A stretch of 64,000 nucleotides of DNA, from positions 28,501-92,500 of the forward strand of contig CAJNDS010000443.1 of assembly GCA_905221605.1 (NCBI GenBank), in the 5' to 3' direction. The DNA is from Symbiodinium natans. Taxonomy: Eukaryota; Sar; Dinophyceae; Suessiales; Symbiodiniaceae. The notes under the pieces were generated by a model. It did not search any database. It saw nothing but the letters and a program-made list of their open reading frames with translations, and had not been told where the DNA came from. Below, in pieces: positions 35,401 through 48,200 of the stretch; the stretch's first letter is position 1, and every line of letters begins with the position of its first letter. Made by a program: the position numbers and the translations under genes.

Positions 35401-37944
35401 GGCTATGGTGTAACGGGGCGCATCGTGATGCAAGAGGTGTCCACTGAGCCCGCCTTAGGTGCATCGCTCGCTGCGGCGTTCCCCTCTGCACCGGGCTCCT
35501 CACTTCGATGGGAGTGCGGTCGCACAAGGCGGAGACAACAGGAGACAAGCAAAATGATGGAGAAAAAAAAGGTCAGAGAATGTACCGGCGGACTCCTTGG
35601 ACTGCGTGTACATGGACGCTAAGGTCGCTGGTGGCTGCGCAGGGGCTGCTCCGACCTGGCACGGTCAACTCGAGTGGGTTACCGCTTCAAAAGGCCGGAG
35701 GCCAAGCTCGCAAGCTTGGGACCTCTGGCTCGAGGCACACGCTTTCACAATTGAAGCTGTCGTAAGATGCGCGTATAGCTCTTGCTGCAATAGGATTCTG
35801 AAATCCAGACAGGAGCGACAATTGTGAAACACGCGAATCAAATCGTGGCAAATGTTCCGGATGCTTTGGGCGGCTAACAATTGCTCCAGCCAAGCAGTAA
35901 CAATAGTATAATAGTAACGCGTGTAGACTCAAGACTTTCAAAAGCATGACGGAACCCCCGGGAGCAACCTGACGCGCTGCCGACGGCCTTGTCCGACAGT
36001 ACTGCCGGCTTCGATTGCGCAGAAGGCAGCAGCGACTGTGGGAGTGGGAAGCGGAAGATCTGGGCGGCAGCTGCCGGATCCTCCAGCGACGGCTCTGTTA
36101 GTGCTACCGACTCTTACCTTTAACACGGCTGAAGAAACTCGAATCAACTTCCGACTGGGCCTCGGAAAGGAGGAAAAGGTTGCTGCCCGCACTGCACATG
36201 GAGCGCCAGAACTTCTGCCCCGGCAGAGGATATCTCTGCACCATCTTGCCTCAAGGTCGAAGGCACATGAAGGCACATGAAGAACCCTTCAGACCATGGT
36301 TCATGATGTATCATTGCTCCAGCCTGACTGGCGGAGGTCGAAGATGCGCAGCTCCGCTCCTCCAGTCACCAGCCTGGCAAGACTTTTTCCGGCATCGCCT
36401 CTTGAATAGTATTTTAAGTCGAGCTGGCCAGGAAAAGTGGAGAGTCGAGCAATGAAGTGGGATTTGGTGCGCAGGCGACTGAATTTCTAGCCAAGTTGCA
36501 TCGCTAAGTAGCGGTCTCCCAGCGTGTGAAGAGCAGCGCCTTCCCCGTGAGCGCAAATGACAGCACGCCGACTGATGCACACAAGGCTGCACGATTCGAG
36601 CACCGGAAGCTGAATGTGCTGCAAGACACTATCACGTGCACCTTTCAATCACAGACAAACATCGCTCCTTTCCGCTTGGCCGCGCGGCCAACGTCTGCCA
36701 GGAGCACTCGGGTTGGCAACCAATCTGCAGAACCTCTCAGGGTAGGGTGTCAAGTTCGTCAAGTTACAAGTTCTTCCCTGCCAATTTCCCCTGCGCTGCC
36801 CTTCGCTTCCCATTGTCGATGGCGATTCTCCCAGCGCCCGAATTTTCGTTTTCTCGGCCCATGGCTTAGGTGCCTACCTCCTTCAAGGCCCATCATATCA
36901 AGCACAGCACCTTTTTTGTTTTAGCACAGCACCTGACCACATGACAGCCCTTCAAAAGCACGACAAGGCCCCTTAGTCCCATGCAGCCTAAGGAAACCCC
37001 CTCTTGTACTGCTGCTTCTTGTGTCAGCGCGGTTCAGAGCAGAGTGCATAACTTGATAGCGAAACCCCGACTGGCAACACCTGGCAGGCATAACCATGCT
37101 CCCCCTTACGCTGCTCCCTCCTCCATTCCCCGCCCTCCCGCCCTGACGAACAGCCTACCGACAAGGGATGCTCAGTTTACCCGTCAGAAGAAGCGGGAAG
37201 TGGAGATTCTATTCATATTTAGCGGCAGTGAGCAATTTCTTCTTTCTTGATTGGTATTGCTGTCTTCGAACAACTCATTATTTCACAAGAGTTTGCAATT
37301 CAATTCATATGTAATATGAGAAGATGAGCTGTGAAGGAGACGTGTGTGGAGCAGCACCCACTTGTAGCATGCGCGTGCAATTCCCAAACTGGGGGCATCG
37401 CGAGCATAGCTGACCATACATTTTCCAATCATAAAGCAGTTCGGATGGGGGTTATAATGGGTGATTCAAAGGCGGGATTCCAGGACACGAACCATCCGAA
37501 GGCTGTGAGTGTTTTTGCCCTGGGGCAGTTTTGTTTACCCGGCCGCCACAGCCAGGCCAGAAGACCAAAGGAGTGCCCTTCGAACGACAGCTTAAAGAGA
37601 CAGGGTGGGGTGGGATGGTATTTGGGGTTACGTCACTCTATGTCTTGGTCCATCCTAACGATGACCGCAAGCACAAGATTGCCAGGATTGCGCCATTGAA
37701 AACCGCACTTTGGGGTGCGCAACTGACACAGGGCCCTCGAGCCTTCAGCCCCCCGAAAGAAGAAAGGAGTCGAAGGGCGGGTGTTCGGGAAACCTCGCTT
37801 CGGAACAGTTTTGAGGTGCCATGAAAAGTACCGTAGCTGAAGGCCCACGTTGTAGGGTCAGATAGTTGGGGCCACCCTTGAAGCGTGCTGAGGCATGCTG
37901 GAAGGGCGGCATGCTAGGAATGCTACAGGGACCAGCCAGTATCA

Positions 37945-37986
37945 GAGAAAGAGGGAGAGAGAGAGAGGGAGAGAGAGAGAGAGAGC
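37945..37986. repeat. GA microsatellite
   Basis: About 40 bases of GAGA with two GGGA interruptions, a small relative of the 22.9 kb polypurine tract. Confidence 0.85.
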
Positions 37987-39000
37987 AACACAGTGAAAGC
38001 GCGGACCGCTCAAAAAAGCCTCCAGAGTTTATGAGACCCTCATCTCACTGTCCTGCCTTGCACCAGCCCCGACTTCAGCTCCACAAGGCGTCCACCTGTC
38101 GTCTCTGCGTAGGCGCAGCGCTGGGCACCTGGGCATTTGGCGCGATCAGTGTTGGAGTTCGTGCTTGGGGGGAGCTTCGCATCTACTTCCTGCTTAGATC
38201 TCAGGATTTGGAGTCGGGTCCAGCGCTAAAATGTCTGCATCAGACTCTCCAGTCTGAAGCTTGGCAAGCTGCTCCAAGCAGAACCAGAACTGGGGTCACA
38301 TGAAAACTGAGCTCCTCATCGATTTACAAACCCACACCAGCATCCTGCCTAGCAATGCTTAGCCACTGAATAGCAAGGCCCAATGGAGTCTTGGCAAGAC
38401 ATGTGCTGGACATCTGTGGAGTCTGACATGGGCAACCACCGCAGGACCTTCGATCAGCTGCTCGGGATAAGGTGCACTCCTGGGTACCGCAACCCCCTTG
38501 TTCAGCTCAGGCGCTGCCAGCACAGCGATCCAGCATTGTCATGGAGGAAACCTTCGACAGCGGTCTAAGGTCACGGATCACCCCCGTTTGCAGGACACGC
38601 GTGGGTGACGTGAGTCACGAGCCGCTGCCACCCTGATAACTCATAGCCTCGAAAACGAAGGAAAACAAGGAGAAAAGCCTCCCAGTTTTGGTGCCTCCTC
38701 CTGGGACTCGTCCCGTGCTGCATCTCCTTGGCCGAGCCAGGTGTCACCCAGTGACATCACGGCCTGAAAAGAGAAAGAGTGTGCCATGGTGCTGTCTGCG
38801 CACTGCCTAAGCGTCATCAGCAACAACAAACACTGGCAAACACCTCCGACTCTGACGGAGGGCCTCCGAAGCGCGGGACGCGGTGCCCAAGCTGCAGGAG
38901 GCCAGGCGCTGGCCCTGGCGATGGAGCACCTTTGCCCGTACGCTGCGCCCATTTGGCTGTGGCAGGCAACATCTGTATGAGCAGTACTCGAAGAACGACA

Positions 39001-39077
39001 AGGAACAACAACAAGGAGCAACAACAAGGAGCAACAACAAGGAGCAACAACAAGGAGCAACAACAAGGAGCAACAAA
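39001..39077. repeat. 13-bp tandem repeat (aggagcaacaaca), about 6 copies
   Basis: Copies start at 39001 (first variant aggaacaacaaca), 39014, 39027, 39040, 39053 and 39066 (last one partly diverged). Because 13 is not a multiple of three, the array reads in all frames in turn and is unlikely to be coding. Confidence 0.9.
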
Positions 39078-40198
39078 TACAGCAGATTAAATCTGCGTCA
39101 CAGAGTCTTTGCGCAAATGGCAGAGCAGAAATCGGCGCTGGTGCGCGTGTAATCCCGACTCAGGCAACATTGGGACGGGGCTTCAAGCGGCGCCTGCGCC
39201 TGGCAGTCGTGGCCACTGCAGAGCACGCTGAGGTCCTCCCACTGCGGGAGCAGAGGGCTTTCGGGCCTCTTACTAGGGGTAAACTCCCTAAACTCCCAGC
39301 TCTCCTGCAAAGCTTCGCCTTCCTTAGGAGGAGGCAGGCCATCAACATCCTCCTACTGACATCGCAAGCCTTCGAGCAGGCGTCATGCCACTTAAACCCT
39401 CGACCTGCAGGCTACACAGTTAGAAAGGTGCATCACCAGCTCGTCGTGTGCAATACACATCCTGAACCTTCATCTGCCGCCCAGGCTTCCAAATCGTCAC
39501 AGACTGGGGCAAAGCGGAATTCGGCACTGGAGTTGCTGGGGCGGCCCGCACTGCTCTTCCTGGAGTCGGAGCTCCGCGATTGCCACGAATGCCGAGTTTA
39601 ACGCATCTTTGCCTACAACAGCTACGGACATCTACACCTGCGGCCGGCGGGCTCGCCTCCACGACTGAAGCAGAGCAAAATGGAAGATGCAAACTACCTG
39701 TCTCAGTGCTGTCGAGATGCAGGCCCGTGTTCAAGGTCGCCTTGCAACAGCGGAGCGCGCCGCGAGCTCTCGAAGTGCTCTCTCGAAGTATCTCATAGTG
39801 ACTAAGGGAGGCCTCGAATAGGCCAAAGCGGCTGCTGGCAGCAAAGCGCACGGCGCCGTCCGCCGATGCACACGACAGGTGCCTTTTGGGAAGGCCAGCT
39901 GTGGAGTTTGACGACCACCCGTTGCCGACCATTAAAGTTCGCATTGGCACCCTCATCACTAGAATCACACCCCCGAGCTGAGCGGCCGAGGAGAGGCTCC
40001 AGGGGGCCAGAAAGTGGAGATGTGCTCCTCAGTTCAGACAGGGCAGGGACTCAATGGACTCAAATGGGAAGGCGATGAGACGAACCCGATGATCTCGCCA
40101 GGCGTCTCCATGCAAAGACTCAGCCTGCGCATTCGGCTGGATTGTGGCTTCCTCGAGCCTTAGAGTGCAGAAGGCTTGGGACGGCTTCGGGTCAGCAG

Positions 40199-40238
40199 TT
40201 CACGCACGTTCACGCACGTTCACGCACGTACGTTCACA
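40199..40238. repeat. 10-bp tandem repeat (ttcacgcacg), 3 exact copies plus a partial
   Basis: Three exact 10-base units are followed by tacgttcacaca, a degenerate fourth. Confidence 0.8.
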
Positions 40239-41728
40239 CATGTTCGCCAGCTCTCTCGGCTTCTTGTGTGCCACAGGGCCACATGCCGACCTGGAAAACG
40301 CTCGAGGCGAAGGGGAGCAGCAGACTCTGGGCTTGGCTGCCACGTAGCAGGAAAGCTGCCGTCTGTGTTTGCTCAATTGGCGCAGGCCCCTCCTGCCAGA
40401 ATTGTGCATGTTTGTCACATCAACACACGTCTTCGAACTCTTCATCTCTGGGACGTGTTGCAGATCCCTCATAGCCCCCCTCAAACCGCGCCCGGCCTCT
40501 GTGTCGTGAAGAAGCGGCGACACACGCAGAGCAGACCAACCGGAGGACTCGCAGGGCTGAGTATGGGTGTGCTATCATCAGCGTACATATGCACCGAAGA
40601 CATTGATGGCCTCGCATGGCTCTTAGATGGCTAGTGCAAGGTGTATATCTGCATGCTGATGAGAAATTGCTTTCCAGACTCATCTTCTAACTTGACAGTT
40701 GCCCTTGCTCAGGATGACTGGAACTACACCTCAGAAGGGACGGTCCCAGCTGCTCCTTGATCGTCTCCCGTCTTGGCAGATGTTACCCAGCCAGCCTGAA
40801 GGAGGATGAGTACTCCTGAAATCCACCACAGGACCAGCAGCCTGAGTACCACAACATTCGCATCTAAAGGCGCAGATGCCCGCTTCTAGTTGCAGCGGTG
40901 CGTGTTTCAGGTCCAACAGCCAAGTGGCAGCGTGGTCGCTGAGCAGAAGATGCGCCAAGGCACAACGCCAGGCTTCAGGTACGGATGGATGTCCTGAACA
41001 AAGAGACAAGTGCTTGTCTACCAGCATGGGCTACGTAAGCTTGCCGGGGGCAAGCTGGCTCCAAACCAAACACCGCGCGGTCTCTGCAGTCCTCTGCGTG
41101 ATTCGCCTGCTGTCCGTCCTGCGAAAGCATGTTGGAGCTGTGCGTCGGTAGTGGCGTTCCAAGCAAGATGTGCAAAGTCAGAGCATGGCGTGTCCTTCTC
41201 CCTTGGCACGAAGGTAGTCGGATCGAACATCTCCTCGGGTACCGCGCATGTGGTTGGCACCCACGCCCCCACAAAAGACAAAGAGAACTTCAGTAGATTG
41301 CAGTTCACGCTGCCAACCCGACGTCGGCCCTTCAACATTTAAAGTTCCAGGAAGCAAGAACCCAGCGAACCCGGCTTCAGAGCACCACCCGACGCCAAAG
41401 TCCCGCACCCCACATCAGCCTAGCCGCTTTTGTGGCCAGCGTCTCCGGGGGAGGCTTGGCAGCACCTCACTCAAAGTCTCCTACTCTCGGATAGGCAAGA
41501 CAAGCAACACGCCGCGACAAGTTCTGCAAATCTAATTATTGCATCAAGCAAGACCATCCTTGTCCTAAGCACCTGTGTGCCAAAGCTAAGGCCTGGCCTG
41601 GCAACAACTCTGGTCGTCGGGGGGCAGGGCCTGCGCAAGCAAGTCCATCTTCTTTGCTGTCGGGCTGAACAAGGGAAGAAGAAACAGCCACGAGGCCATT
41701 CAACACACTGGTTCCGACAGCATCCCCT

Positions 41729-41790
41729 GTATATATATATATATGTATATAGATAGATAGATCTAGATATATATATATACATATATATAG
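41729..41790. repeat. AT-rich palindromic microsatellite
   Basis: A TA run with a GTATAT variant, three GATA units, a central TCTAGA, then a TA run with the complementary ATATAC variant. The two halves are largely self-complementary and could fold as a hairpin or cruciform. Confidence 0.75.
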
Positions 41791-42284
41791 ACACGTATGA
41801 GCGCCTCACCAGATGGACCAAAAATCCACCGAAGCTACTGGCCTTTGAGGAATGTGCCATCGTAGTGCACCGCCTCCAGTGCCGGGCCCCGGCCCGGCTG
41901 AGGCACCTCAGCTGTCGCATCACAGCGAATGCATCTTCCAAACCATGTTTAGTAGAAGGAGACCCGGTGTGGCTAACCTTTAGCCGTGGTTTGTTCCTGA
42001 ATTCTTGCTCCTGACTTCCGAAGGAAAGCAGAAGTGCTGTCCGGGCACCGCAGCCTCTGCAGGCGACGGGAGACGTCGTGTCTCTTCGGACACCCGCGGC
42101 TCCCACGGACTGGCCTGGCGGAAGTCTCTGCCCTTCTCATCAGTTTCTCATATCCCTGCTTTTTGTTTATGGCTTGTTTTTGCCTATTCCATACAAGTAC
42201 CATGCAGTCCTCTGCAAGCACTGCTTGCAAAAACCGCCCAGACTGGGGCTTTTAAGTTAGATCTGGCCTGGCCCTCCTTCTGTG

Positions 42285-45200
42285 CCCGAGCTCGCTTGAT
42301 CCAGCCGAAGACATCGATGTACCTGACTTGAACCAGTCCTACAAGGTCGTCATCCGTAGGTTCTCCACAACACTGACGAACCGAACCCTGGAGCCAGAGC
42401 CCCAATGACATACCGCAACCTCCAGCAGCAAGGTCACATTACGGATCGAAACCCGGTGGGAAGCGTGGCTCCGCCTTCCTGCTCCTGCACCTGTCCGGGA
42501 GGTCTGTGCAGGAACGGACCAAGCCAAAGCCATCGCACGCAAATCGTCCACGTCCCCCAAGAAAACGTAACAAAGCCGGCCAAGACCCCCAAGACCTTCG
42601 TGCTTCTTGCCCTTGCCTTGCTGATGTAGAGCAGCAGCATGAGCCAGGCCGCCTCAGCGGCGTAAGGCAGCGGCGCCAGGAGGTGGACCATCTCGTAGCC
42701 CTTCACCTCTCAAGTCGCTGTCTCGGGAGGCTGTATGGAACACACGACTCCACCCTGCCAATAAAGAACAACTAACGTTCCGCGTCAAGGCACTGTGTGG
42801 AGTCGCCATTGCTGGGCTGCCAGAGCCGTCAGTGTCGGGCCGGCAAAGACCAGAACCTTGAATCAAATCACCCTCCCACAGCTGGCATCTGATTTAATGC
42901 GGCACATTTACATTCGGACATACATTCAACAATCGTCATGAAGATCCCTTGCTGCCACGTTGAGATCGCTGTGCTCGCGTCATGCCCCACATAAGCCCAC
43001 ACAATCCCACACAAACCTTGCTACCGGTTTGCTGCCTCGTGCTGGTGAAATTTAGTGTCAACGGAATCCCAGCATTCTGCGCTCAGAGGAAAAGATGTTT
43101 TGGCGCAGCCGCCACCAGGAGAGTCAACTGAATCTTGCAGTCCTTGGGGATCCTTTGCGGTCTCGTGCAGGCCAAGAGGCCATGGCTGCCCGGAACTCAA
43201 AGCCTGTGAGGGACATGTCCAGACGAATCAACCTGCAGCATCCGGCGGATCACCGAAAACGGAAATTCATGGAATACTTCGATCTCAGGCCCAGGGACGC
43301 TGTGGCAATAACCATGAAAAGGAGCACCACGAGCCAGCACGCGATGATGGCCTGCACTACATGGTTTTCACAGCCGAGAACAAAAGGCCAATGCCTCCGG
43401 CTCCAAGGCATCCAATGCAGGATACTGCTTCTTGCAGGTGTTTAGAAGTGAGCCCGGAATGAAGTTGAGATCTTTTCTTGGGATGTCTTGTTTGTTTCGG
43501 GCTGTGGTGCTGGCTAATCCTGAGGAAACCGACATTTGGGGTTCGAGAGTTTCAACGGCTGTATGGTACAGCATGTCTAGCTCCAAGTGCCCTGATAGCA
43601 GCAAAATGTGTCTCAGGTTTTTGCGGGTCTTTCGGAGAATGCTGGTGTTATACAAGTTCTGAAAGCCATGAGCATTAGATTCGCGCTGCAACTCCCACCC
43701 CCATTTCAAGAGTGTTCTCTTCCGGGAATCGCACGTTGAGGCAAAGGCGTTTTGTCCCCTGGAATGCTTCTGTCAAAAATCTCGACCAATGAAAGTCCAG
43801 GCAGAGAAAGCTTCGCTTTGGCTTGGACGTGCAAACGAGCCCCTCCCCCCCCCAATCGGCAACAGTGTTAATATTTTTCAGGCCTTGCACTTCGATGAGA
43901 ACGAGTGCGAATGGGTCCCCGGGAATGTTTGTTTATTTCGGTATGTCATTGTAAGCGCGCTCATAGATGAGAACGAGTTTGGTTACTTCGTCATGTTCCT
44001 TGTTTGGTTACTTCGTCATGTTCTTTGTTGTGTTCGCTCTTTTTTTGTGATTTTCAATTTTTTCTGCCGTATTTCTTTCTGAAGCCTCCTAGACGGCTTT
44101 GCTCAGGATGGGAAGACATTACTTGGACGCGCTCCTTTCGAAAATTACAGATGTTTGGCGGTTTCAGTGTTTGCGTTGTTCGATCAGGGCACTAGGCGTG
44201 ATTAGGTTCAGGGTTGCGAAGCAGCCACTTTTCCAAGCAAGAATAATGCGCCGGACATGCCCATGTTTGCATATCACTCTCGACTCGAAAAAGGACATCG
44301 AAGTGAACAGCCGGACGTGGAAACCAGACAAAGCTGCATACGCAGCGTAAATTATGTCCAAAAAGACAGAAGGGAATTTCAAAAATGTGGAAGACAGAGT
44401 TGCGTACACAGCGTATATTATTTCAACAAACACAAACTGCAAACATCGTTGGCCATCGAGCTCCTTCTCAGCATAAGTTGCCAGCCACTGGGACACTCAT
44501 GGCAAACAGACAGGTTTTGGTACCCTGTGGGGCTGGAATGCGAAAGGTTGCTTATCAACCCTGAGGTAGAACGGAAGGTTCTTTGTAAATCCTACAAGCT
44601 GGCAAACGGAAGGTTCTTGGTTCCCCTCGAGGCTGGAAAACTGAAGCTTTTTTGAAAACCCTGAGTGCTGCCAAACAGCGGTGTTTTGAACACCCTGGGG
44701 GCTGGAAAACTTTAGTCTTTTGAAAAGCTGGACATAGAATGCTGGAAGGCCAGAGAAAAAGTCTTTATGAATGTGGTCTTAGCTGATGAAAACGCTTAGC
44801 TCGTTGGAATTTACTGGTTATACTTCGTGCAACTGAGTACACTCAAGCAGATGCCTTTGCATGATGCTCTTTGAAGTAGTAAACCTGCACTCCTCTCTCC
44901 GCCGACAGACAAACAGGCCCAAAACCAAGAGGAGCAAAGACACAAAGACAAGCATGGCGCAAAAGGATCTCTGCTACTCAGCCTTCTGGCAAGAAGACAA
45001 GGAAGCCAGAGCCAGCAAGGCCAAGATCTTTGTCTTCGTCTGGCGATCCAAGTCCATATTGGACGTAGCCCAAAATTCGTGCATTAAATTCAGGCCAAGA
45101 TATCAAAAAACAAACAAAAGGAACAGGCAACCAAGAAGACAAGAAGCTGAAAAGCCAAGAAGGCAAAAACCCCTGAAGCCAAGAGGCCAAGAAGCAAAAA

Positions 45201-48200
45201 AACAACTGACTTAGCAACACTCCTTCTCAGACTCGGACAGATGGCAGTCCTTAATGAACATCGATGTTCCAGACTCGAAATGTGATTGCCCTCGGGGAAA
45301 ACCACCGCCAAGCCCGAAGCCAACACAGGAGGTACTTCCACCTCTGCTTAGGAGAATGGGCATCTGCCTTGTTGGAGATCAACACGTAGCCAATCACCTC
45401 AGGATGCAGGTCAGGACCCATATGCCAGAGCACGGGACCCGCGCAAGTCAAAGCTGATGCCAAGGAAGAACACGTTTGGTCGCCTTCAGCAGATGACATG
45501 GCACGGCTGCCAAGGTGCGTAGTAGGACAAACCCAGGATCAACTGATTCGTGCCCATGCTCATCGCTACGCGCGCGAAGCCATCGTAGGACCTCTGAAGC
45601 GGCAAACGACAAAAGCACACAAGCTCAGATGCCACTGCCCGAACCCAATCTCTGAATGACATAAGCCAAGGATCTGCCAATAGTGCATCACTTGCTTGAT
45701 CAGCTGCAGGTGGCGCTGGGACGCCGGGTCGGTACCTGAAAACAAGGTCCAAGAGGGTCCTGGGGCCTGGGTTGTGACTCTGAAAGGGATTCGAGGAGAT
45801 TTGTGGACATGCTGAGGTCCATGTGGATGCCACTCACTGAATATCTCATACAAGCGGCGGAGCTTGCCATCCAACTCGTAGATGTCCTCCTGACGAAGCC
45901 CAGAAACCATGCAAATCTCACAAACAACACTCACTGTTCATTGTTTTTTGCAAAGAACAATGAGCCAAGGCACGCCGCTGCCCTCGAGGCCCCAAAGGTC
46001 TGCGGAAGCTGCCGCAGCACTGCCTGCAAACTCTCTGTTCGCTCAAGCCCTTCGAGTAGAAGATCAATCCCTGTTGCTGACGGTTCAGGGCTTACAGGAA
46101 TTTAAGGTCGCAGTAGCTGGGGGTTGAGGATGAGGAGACTTGGTGCTTTGCGTTGCTGAGCGGGGCTCGAGCCTTCCTTCTTAATCTCGTGGTTCAAGGC
46201 TCTCAGTGAGCACACACGCACTTGAAGATGTCGGATGGCGCAGTTCTTTTAAATCCTTGCTCGTGGGGCAACAATTCGCGTCCACATGAGCTCAATGGAT
46301 CAGTGGATCTCTGATGAGATGGAGCGCACGCCCTCACATGCACACCCAGAAAAGTCGTGGAACAGTGCTCTTCAGAACAAGCGATCTTCATCGTTGCCAC
46401 AAGGCCACAAGGTGAAGGATCTAGACACACCGCGGACTCGGATCGAGCACCCACGGGGAAAAGTGCCAGATTCTGCCAAGTGAAAGTGAGGTGCATCGCT
46501 TCTATACACTAGACACAGCAGGGTCGCAAGCCTCTGCTGGACGCATGGCATTGGATATCATGGCCTGCCAAGCCTTCGTATAAACTTCATTCAGCAGATA
46601 CGACAAATGAACTGCCGAGAGCATTCTTCGAACTCCGGAGGCTCGGCAGAGCCCTGCTTAATCACGACGGACAAGTCCGGCATGCATTCTGCACTGAGCA
46701 GCGAAACAATGTTGACTGGGACGAGCGTAAGCCGCTCACCGCGCTTGGAACTATGATGAACTATGGGAACCCATCGCCCACGTCTAGTCAGCCTTCAGGT
46801 CTCCAGAGTGTCAGACTCAAACCGACTCCGCTTTGTCGAAACGAGGTGCTTGAATATGGTGGGGTCGAGCTCTACGTCGTCGAGAAAGTCGTTCAGCTTC
46901 CACACATGACTCCTGAGCCACCACCGAGTTGAGACTGCAACAGCCGGTTAACATTTAACACACCCCCGACGGTGAAGTTCCCAGCTGCTGGCAAGTCGTA
47001 GGCAAACCCGAAACTCCCGGACTCGGCCCAGGCTCTCGTGCAATTTTCGGCCAGGCGCACAGGGGATGCCTCTCGGAAAACATGCAACCTGAAACCCTAA
47101 AACTACACGGATTCAGAGATTCATGCCCTGCATGTATCTCAACCACTTGGTACAGACAGAATCCAGCAACTGCAAGCATCATTATGCACTCCTGGCCTTT
47201 CGGGAGTTCCCTGGAGATTTGCGCCGTCTCCCAGGAGTAGGAGCAAACGCTACGGATTTCGTCGTCAGAGTCGTCGTCGTCCTGGTGCAAAAACTGATCA
47301 ATGGCACAAGCAGATCCAAAGCCACTTATCTACACTCGTCTTACTGCGGTTGCCCGATCCAGCCAGAAGATCGAAGCCAGGAGCTCGTCAGGGACATGAG
47401 ATGTCAAAGTCCTCGCATGTCCAGAGACTCGTGAGGGCAGTTCCATCTGCTGCTCTGCTTGGTGACTGCATCTTCTCCAGCACATCTACACTTGAAGCAA
47501 AGCTCCTGCCACTTCCGTAGTACTTTGGCGGCAGCCGCCCTGGACTCCGTGGATGGCCCGTCGCTTCAGTCCTTGAGCTGGGGGCTGCTATTTTCGCAGA
47601 CTTCGTAGCTGCTCTACCTTTAAGGGAATCTGGTGACCGAAGGAGCCTCGGTCCTGGGAGTCGATACATGTCCCGTCGAGACTGAGGTGGCGCAGCCCAT
47701 TGTATCCACGGCCAACTAGAAGATGAATAAAACAAGCGTCGAATGCCCCCCAACTGACCAAGTCACCAAGGACTCTTGTAATCAATGGGGTAAGTGCAAG
47801 GCATGTCATGTGAGAGGGGCTGCGCTTAAGCCTGATGCAGCATGCACACTCTGCGCAGAAGCACTGCAGATCCTGAACAGGGACACCCAGCGTGCATTAA
47901 GACCATGGACTGAGCTAGACATTGCCATCGTTCGCCACAAGACGTTACAAGATCTGACCTTTCACTCCCAAAAGTGGTTTCGAAGTTTTTCGGCTGCCTC
48001 CAGCTGCTCCCGGCTGGTCCGTGAGGGCTGGGGCTGCAGAGCTCGAAGAGGGCTCACCAAGGACCTGGGAGGCACATAGAAGGCCAGCACATGACTGGGA
48101 GCAAGAGAATGCAGGTCCTCCTTCCCATACTTGGCCGAGGCTGGCCAGTGGACGTGGCAAGCAATGAAAAAAGTACAAAGCCACTACAAAAGCATTTGTG

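Larger units (their letters stand above)
35401..42284. other. Long gene-poor stretch with several simple repeats
   Basis: No gene was assembled. Weak open pieces include minus 36190-35940, plus 37531-37824, minus 39968-39700 and minus 41338-41130 (SVNCNLLKFSLSFVGAW). The last may be a 3' exon of the large membrane-protein gene to the right. The stretch contains the GA tract at 37.95 kb, the 13-bp repeat at 39.0 kb, the 10-bp repeat at 40.2 kb and the AT palindrome at 41.7 kb. Confidence 0.35.

Noticed and set aside
38641-39066. 141-codon minus-strand ORF with LLLLVVAPCCCSLLLLL repeats, resembling a membrane helix
   Set aside because: The hydrophobic repeat is a translation of the 13-bp microsatellite, whose unit is not a multiple of three.
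44861-45214. 117-codon plus-strand ORF rich in Lys, Arg and Gln
   Set aside because: Its C-terminal third derives from a purine-rich low-complexity tract, and the rest has no family.
45500-45600. LILGLSYYAPWQPC read as the substrate-loop region of a GH18 chitobiase
   Set aside because: No catalytic DxxDxDxE motif was found, and the surrounding exon (YDGFARVAMSMGTNQ) fits the membrane-protein family better.
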